DNA of 56,312 nucleotides from Bacillota bacterium (GTDB taxonomy: Bacteria; Vulcanimicrobiota; JAJTBE01), in NCBI GenBank assembly GCA_021287065.1, contig JAJTBE010000102.1:1-56312 (forward strand), given 5' to 3'. The notes under the pieces are model-generated. The model searched no databases. It was not told the origin of the DNA and worked only from the letters and a program-made list of their open reading frames with translations. Made by a program: the position numbers and the translations under genes. Positions 52,718 to 56,312 of the stretch are shown here, piece by piece (the stretch's first letter is position 1; each line of letters begins with the position of its first letter).

Positions 52718-53560
52718 ATGAAGAAGACTTATCCGCGGAATGCTGCACCGTTTTCCGTTTTGCTGCTGCTGTTGTTTTTTGCTGCGGTTTCGCTGCCTGC
52801 GTTTGCCGATACGGTAATAGTCGGCGGCAAGAGAGCCGGCGGGGTTGAGCTGGGGCAGGCTTTTTCGAAGTACGAAAAGAGGCTTGGCAAAAAGAGAGCC
52901 ATCGGCACAACTATGTTTGACTTTCCCGGAAGCAAAATGGCGCTTATGGTGAAAAACGGCGTAGTGGAAGGAATCATCGTCTATTCACCCGGTTACAGAA
53001 CTGCAGAGGGAATCCGCGTCGGAGATCCCGTTAAGAAACTGAAAGACAAATACGGCAATTATCTCACCACAGAGACAGGCGCCCTTGTTTACACAGAACT
53101 CGGACTCGCTTTCAACGAAAAGGATTATAAAATCACCAGAATTATGGTGGTTCCAGCCACTCCCGATCCCCTTCTCGGCGACAAAATGGTTGTCCCCGGT
53201 AAAAGAGCGGGCAATATAATCATCGGTATGGATTATTCCAGCATCGAAAAACAGTGGGGCAGACCCGATTCATCAGAAAAGATGCAGGGCAACGAGAAAT
53301 TCACTGTTCACAAATATGAGAAAAAGGGTATAAAGATTATCTCGGAAAGCGGCATGGTAGCCGGAGCTGAGATTCTTTCGTATAAATTCCGTACACCGGA
53401 AGGCATTGGCGTGAAAAGCACCAGAGATCAGGTCGTTAAAACCTACGGCAAACGGTTTAAGGAAGTCAAAGACAGTATTGATTATAAATCACTGGGTATA
53501 GGTTTCTATTTCAACAAGGGAGAAGTGATCGAAATCCTTCTTTCCCCAAAATCGGAATAA
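52718..53560 (+). CDS. Exported protein with two tandem homologous domains, unknown function
   Basis: A signal peptide (about residues 1-30, cleavage after LPAFA) is followed by two copies of a domain of about 125 residues. The first begins IVGGKRAGGVELGQAFSKYEKRLG and the second VVPGKRAGNIIIGMDYSSIEKQWG. Each contains a YSPGYRTAEGIRVGDPVKKLKDKYG / YKFRTPEGIGVKSTRDQVVKTYG segment, like small SmpA/OmlA-type or BLIP-type folds, though this is a guess. The start at 52718 has GGAGG seven bases upstream; the longer frame to 52670 lacks a site. It lies 16 bp before the AllG-like gene, so an operon is likely. Confidence 0.8.
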   Translation: MKKTYPRNAAPFSVLLLLLFFAAVSLPAFADTVIVGGKRAGGVELGQAFSKYEKRLGKKRAIGTTMFDFPGSKMALMVKNGVVEGIIVYSPGYRTAEGIRVGDPVKKLKDKYGNYLTTETGALVYTELGLAFNEKDYKITRIMVVPATPDPLLGDKMVVPGKRAGNIIIGMDYSSIEKQWGRPDSSEKMQGNEKFTVHKYEKKGIKIISESGMVAGAEILSYKFRTPEGIGVKSTRDQVVKTYGKRFKEVKDSIDYKSLGIGFYFNKGEVIEILLSPKSE

Positions 53561-53576
53561 TTACGAGGTAAAACTT

Positions 53577-54998
53577 ATGAGTAAAACTCCCGATCTTCTT
53601 ACAAAAGAACTTAAAGTCATAAACCTGGGGCTCCGTTCATTTCACGAAGCTCTTCTGGATCAGGGTGTTCCCGCGGTCCACACCGACTGGAAGCCCCCGG
53701 CAGGCGGCAAAAAAGAAATAATGTCCCTCCTTCAGAAACTGGAGAAAATGGAAGACAAAATCGAAGCTGCCAACAAGGAAGCTCTGCAGAAACTGCAGGA
53801 AGCAAATCCGGTTCTGGTGGGAGTAGGCAGAGCCATCGATGTAATCCCCGGCATGGAAAAGAATCTTATTCTGCACGCCGGACCGCCGATTTCATGGGAA
53901 AAGATGGCAGGACCGGTCAAAGGCGCTGTTATGGGCGCTCTGGTTTACGAAGGTCTGGCTAAGGATGTTCAGGAAGCTGAAGAACTTGCCAAATCAGGCA
54001 AAATCAAATTTGATCCCTGCCACCACCACAACACTGTTGGACCTATGGCAGGCGTTGTATCAGCCTCCATGTATGTTTTCACCGTTAAGAATACTAAGCA
54101 TGGCAATGTTGCATATTCAACCATGAACGAGGGACTTGGCAAAGTTCTCCGTTTTGGCGCATACAGCAGCGAAGTCATCGACAGGCTTAAATGGATGGAA
54201 AACATTCTGGCTCCTTCACTGAAAAAAGCTCTGGAGCTTAAACCTGAAGGAATCAACCTGAAATCGCTGACGGCACAGGCACTTATGATGGGTGATGAAT
54301 GCCACAACCGCAATGTTGCCGGCACTTCCCTTTTCCTGCGGGAAATCACTCCTTCCCTGCTCGCCACTGACTGCAGCAAGGAGACCCTTAAAGAAGTATT
54401 CGAATTTATTTCAGGAAACAATCATTTCTTCCTGAATCTTTCAATGGCCGCCTGCAAAGCGATATGCGACACCATTAAGGATCAGGAATACAGCACGGTG
54501 ATGTACGGCATGGCCCGTAACGGAACCGAAATCGGAATCCGTATTGCCGGACTGGGCGATATGTGGTTTACCGCTCCTGCAGGCAGACCCAGAGGACTGT
54601 ATTTCTCAGGATACGGCGACGATGATGCCTGTCTGGATCTCGGAGATTCCACAATTTCAGAAACTGCAGGAATAGGCGGATTTGCCATGGCTTGTGCTCC
54701 TGCAATCGTCAAATTCGTAGGCGGAGCACCTGCTGACGCAGTCCGTTACACAAAACAGATGGGTGAAATCTGCATTGGCCGCCACAGAGATTATCAGATG
54801 CCGCCAATGGATTTCCTCGGCGCACCGGTAGGCGTGGATATCCGCAAAACCGCAGAATCGGGAATCACACCTATTATCAACACCGGCATAGCCCATAAGG
54901 ATCCGGGCGTCGGTCAGGTAGGCGCAGGCATTCTGTTTGCCCCTGTGGAAATGTTCGAAAACGCCCTCAAAGCATTTGCTGAAAAATACTCAGCTTAA
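53577..54998 (+). CDS. DUF1116 protein, YlbE/AllG-like
   Basis: The 473-residue protein matches the DUF1116 family, whose E. coli member YlbE (AllG) is a subunit of oxamate carbamoyltransferase together with FdrA (AllF) and YlbF (AllH). Typical parts are INLGLRSFHEALLDQGVPAVHTDWKPPAGG, DPCHHHNTVGPMAGVVSASM, MGDECHNRNVAGTSLF, GNNHFFLNLSMAACKA and MARNGTEIGIRIAGLGDMWFTAP. None of the usual partners (FdrA, YlbF, carbamate kinase) is adjacent. GAGGT lies eight bases before the ATG. The only operon partner is the exported two-domain protein upstream. It is cytoplasmic; the activity in this organism is uncertain. Confidence 0.88.
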   Translation: MSKTPDLLTKELKVINLGLRSFHEALLDQGVPAVHTDWKPPAGGKKEIMSLLQKLEKMEDKIEAANKEALQKLQEANPVLVGVGRAIDVIPGMEKNLILHAGPPISWEKMAGPVKGAVMGALVYEGLAKDVQEAEELAKSGKIKFDPCHHHNTVGPMAGVVSASMYVFTVKNTKHGNVAYSTMNEGLGKVLRFGAYSSEVIDRLKWMENILAPSLKKALELKPEGINLKSLTAQALMMGDECHNRNVAGTSLFLREITPSLLATDCSKETLKEVFEFISGNNHFFLNLSMAACKAICDTIKDQEYSTVMYGMARNGTEIGIRIAGLGDMWFTAPAGRPRGLYFSGYGDDDACLDLGDSTISETAGIGGFAMACAPAIVKFVGGAPADAVRYTKQMGEICIGRHRDYQMPPMDFLGAPVGVDIRKTAESGITPIINTGIAHKDPGVGQVGAGILFAPVEMFENALKAFAEKYSA

Positions 54999-55017
54999 AT
55001 TCAGATTTATTAAACGG

Positions 55018-55050
55018 AGAGGCTGTCCCAAAGGCAGCCTCTTTGCTTTC
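55018..55050 (+). terminator. Intrinsic terminator after the DUF1116 gene
   Basis: A perfect 8-bp stem AGAGGCTG/CAGCCTCT (55018-55025 with 55035-55042) with a nine-base loop is followed by TTGCTTTC, 20 bp after the stop codon. Confidence 0.8.
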
Positions 55051-55183
55051 GGAAAACTTCTTTATGAAAATTTTGGGTATAATATAATAGTCAGTTATGA
55101 ACAGGCATGAACCGAAGCTTTCAGCAAACCGAAATACAGGAAGCGTTGTTCCGGCAGAACTATATAAAAATGGAGGATGGATT

Positions 55184-55816
55184 ATGAGAAAATCGGGATT
55201 TCGTATATCACAAATCATGTTACTGCTTTTAACCATAACATTGGTCTCATTTCTTACAGGCATTTTTCCCAACCCTCTTTCCGCATCGGAAAAACAGAAG
55301 AGCAGCGTTGTTGCTCAGGCTTCAAAAGCAAAACAGACAGAAAGCGGGATTTTTGATTTATCAGGCACTATAAGCAGACCCGACAGGGAAGGCAAATCCC
55401 TGAAGCCTGCGGGGTTAACGGTTTATCTTTATAAAGCGGGGAGTTACAAAAAATATTCTGCAACCACCGATGAAAAAGGCAGATATACATTCAAAAACAT
55501 TCCGGCGGAAAGATACTACATTCTGGCGGCAGTAAGCAATTTCAAATATATGGTAACAGAAAAGCAGACTGTTTACACAACTGTTATGGTTTACGGCACA
55601 CCTACACCATCCCCTACGCAAATAGATATACAGGTGGAAAAAAACATGGGGTTTTCATGGCACAAAATGATTGATATGAAAAAACCCGGAGTGTTCAATC
55701 TCGATCTTAATGCAAATAACGCCGACAATGATTTCGACAACGAAACCGAACCGGACTTCTCAAAAAGAAGGGAAGCGTTCAAAAACATAACGAATGCATC
55801 GCCGGTTGAGGAGTAG
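55184..55816 (+). CDS. Exported protein with carboxypeptidase-regulatory-like (Ig-fold) domain
   Basis: The signal peptide covers about residues 1-36 (ending LSASE). A single beta-sandwich domain follows (about 60-150), with the typical GLTVYLYKAGSYKKYSATTDEKGRYTFKNIPAERYYILAAV pattern of CarboxypepD_reg-like domains. The C-terminal part is polar, with PTPSPTQ and an acidic Asn/Asp-rich end, and no catalytic motif. It may bind surface polymers. The start at 55184 has GGAGG seven bases upstream; the longer frame from 55097 lacks a site. It is monocistronic. Confidence 0.78.
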   Translation: MRKSGFRISQIMLLLLTITLVSFLTGIFPNPLSASEKQKSSVVAQASKAKQTESGIFDLSGTISRPDREGKSLKPAGLTVYLYKAGSYKKYSATTDEKGRYTFKNIPAERYYILAAVSNFKYMVTEKQTVYTTVMVYGTPTPSPTQIDIQVEKNMGFSWHKMIDMKKPGVFNLDLNANNADNDFDNETEPDFSKRREAFKNITNASPVEE

Positions 55817-56023
55817 GAAAGAGGCTGTTAACTTTTCTACAAGGATAAATCCTGAGATAAAAGAATATTTTAAATTGGGTATTAAGTTTTTGTTTTCAGT
55901 GTAAAATGAAAACAAAAGAAAAATCAATCATAGGATTTCCTTTCAGAAAGAATTTTAATAATTCATCATAAATAGCTCATAGTTACAGCAACAATGTCGT
56001 TTTGAAACAGCAGGGGGAATAAA

Positions 56024-56188
56024 TTGATTAGAAGCGTTCATCTTGAAAGATTCAAATGCTTTACTGATGAAAAAATTCAGTTTGGCAAGCTATCAGTTCT
56101 GGCAGGCACAAATGGCGCAGGTAAATCTTCTGTCATTCAGAGTTTGCTTCTGTTTGCACAGACAATTAAACCTCATTTTCCGCATTAA
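56024..56188 (+). pseudogene. Truncated AAA ATPase N-terminus (OLD/DUF3696-like)
   Basis: A TTG at 56024 with CAGGGGG six bases upstream opens a 54-residue frame, LIRSVHLERFKCFTDEKIQFG then LSVLAGTNGAGKSSVIQSLLLF. This is the first strand and Walker A (GTNGAGKSS) of the SMC-like/OLD-type ATPases common in defence loci and in DUF3696 proteins. It stops at TAA (56186-56188) only 20 residues after Walker A, whereas the family needs several hundred. No continuation in another frame is visible in the 120 bp that remain. A different frame opens with ATG at 56263 and runs off the window. Confidence 0.65.
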
Positions 56189-56312
56189 GCAAAAACCTAA
56201 AAAATTTAAAATATTTTTCCTAAAACAGCATGGATTGTTTGTTTGGTGTAGAATATACTCCTATGCGTCAAAGATATATTAAAAGAAAAACCATACAAAA
56301 GGAAACTAAACA

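Noticed and set aside
1..56312. tRNA and rRNA genes
   Set aside because: I looked for T-loop and acceptor patterns in the intergenic regions and found no convincing cloverleaf. A tRNAscan run would be decisive.

Overview
The window comes from a bacterium that I cannot place with certainty. Base composition looks moderate (mid-40s % GC by eye) and genes sit on both strands in short operons. Several features are Firmicutes-like: a SigH-type sigma factor directly after rlmB, a LytR-CpsA-Psr protein, and KdpDE. The window also has two Hanks-type kinases, many TPR, HEAT and ankyrin proteins, a large tubulin-like GTPase and an archaeal-type phosphoglycerate mutase. That mixture fits a deep-branching, little-cultured phylum (Riflebacteria, Wallbacteria or Eremiobacterota-like), but this is inference only.

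Layout: 1-935 is the leader-distal end of a CRISPR array (13 repeats seen; leader and cas genes lie outside). 936-2612 holds only non-coding repeats. On the minus strand, 2613-7936 reads TPR lipoprotein, hen1, pnkp, an RNA-repair cassette. 8127-11024 encodes a TPR protein and a HEAT protein. 11275-13334 encodes a GNAT acetyltransferase and a MacB/FtsX-type permease. After a repeat-rich gap come a small glycine-rich membrane protein (14.5 kb), an M48 protease, an amidohydrolase paired with an acsD homologue, and an LCP protein (to 21.05 kb).

After a second repeat-rich gap come glmU (minus), rlmB, sigH with a near-consensus promoter, a membrane Ser/Thr kinase, and a SatP-type acetate channel with a C-terminal winged-helix-like domain. 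39.85 to 28.35 kb is a tightly spaced minus-strand run: small membrane protein, tubulin-like GTPase, TPR protein, apgM, potC-like permease, kinase-TPR protein, ankyrin protein. serS and three small zinc-ribbon genes follow on the plus strand, then a 90-bp tandem-repeat array and a cytosolic beta-propeller protein. Next is a minus-strand block reading M20 peptidase, kdpD, kdpE, trkH, which looks like a potassium-sensing unit with a likely KdpE operator before trkH. The right end has a lipoprotein, a probable structured RNA in another repeat-rich gap, an exported two-repeat protein with an AllG/DUF1116 protein, an exported carboxypeptidase-regulatory-like protein, and a truncated AAA-ATPase.

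Five intergenic islands (0.9-2.6, 13.4-14.4, 21.1-22.2, 42.2-43.1 and 51.2-52.5 kb) share the same dispersed non-coding repeat families. At least two families have terminal inverted repeats like MITEs, and one copy interrupts the end of the CRISPR array. The most novel-looking items are the tubulin/membrane protein/TPR/kinase operon, the SatP-winged-helix fusion, the structured RNA near 51.6 kb, a recurring 15-bp palindrome next to promoters, and the repeat-family biology.
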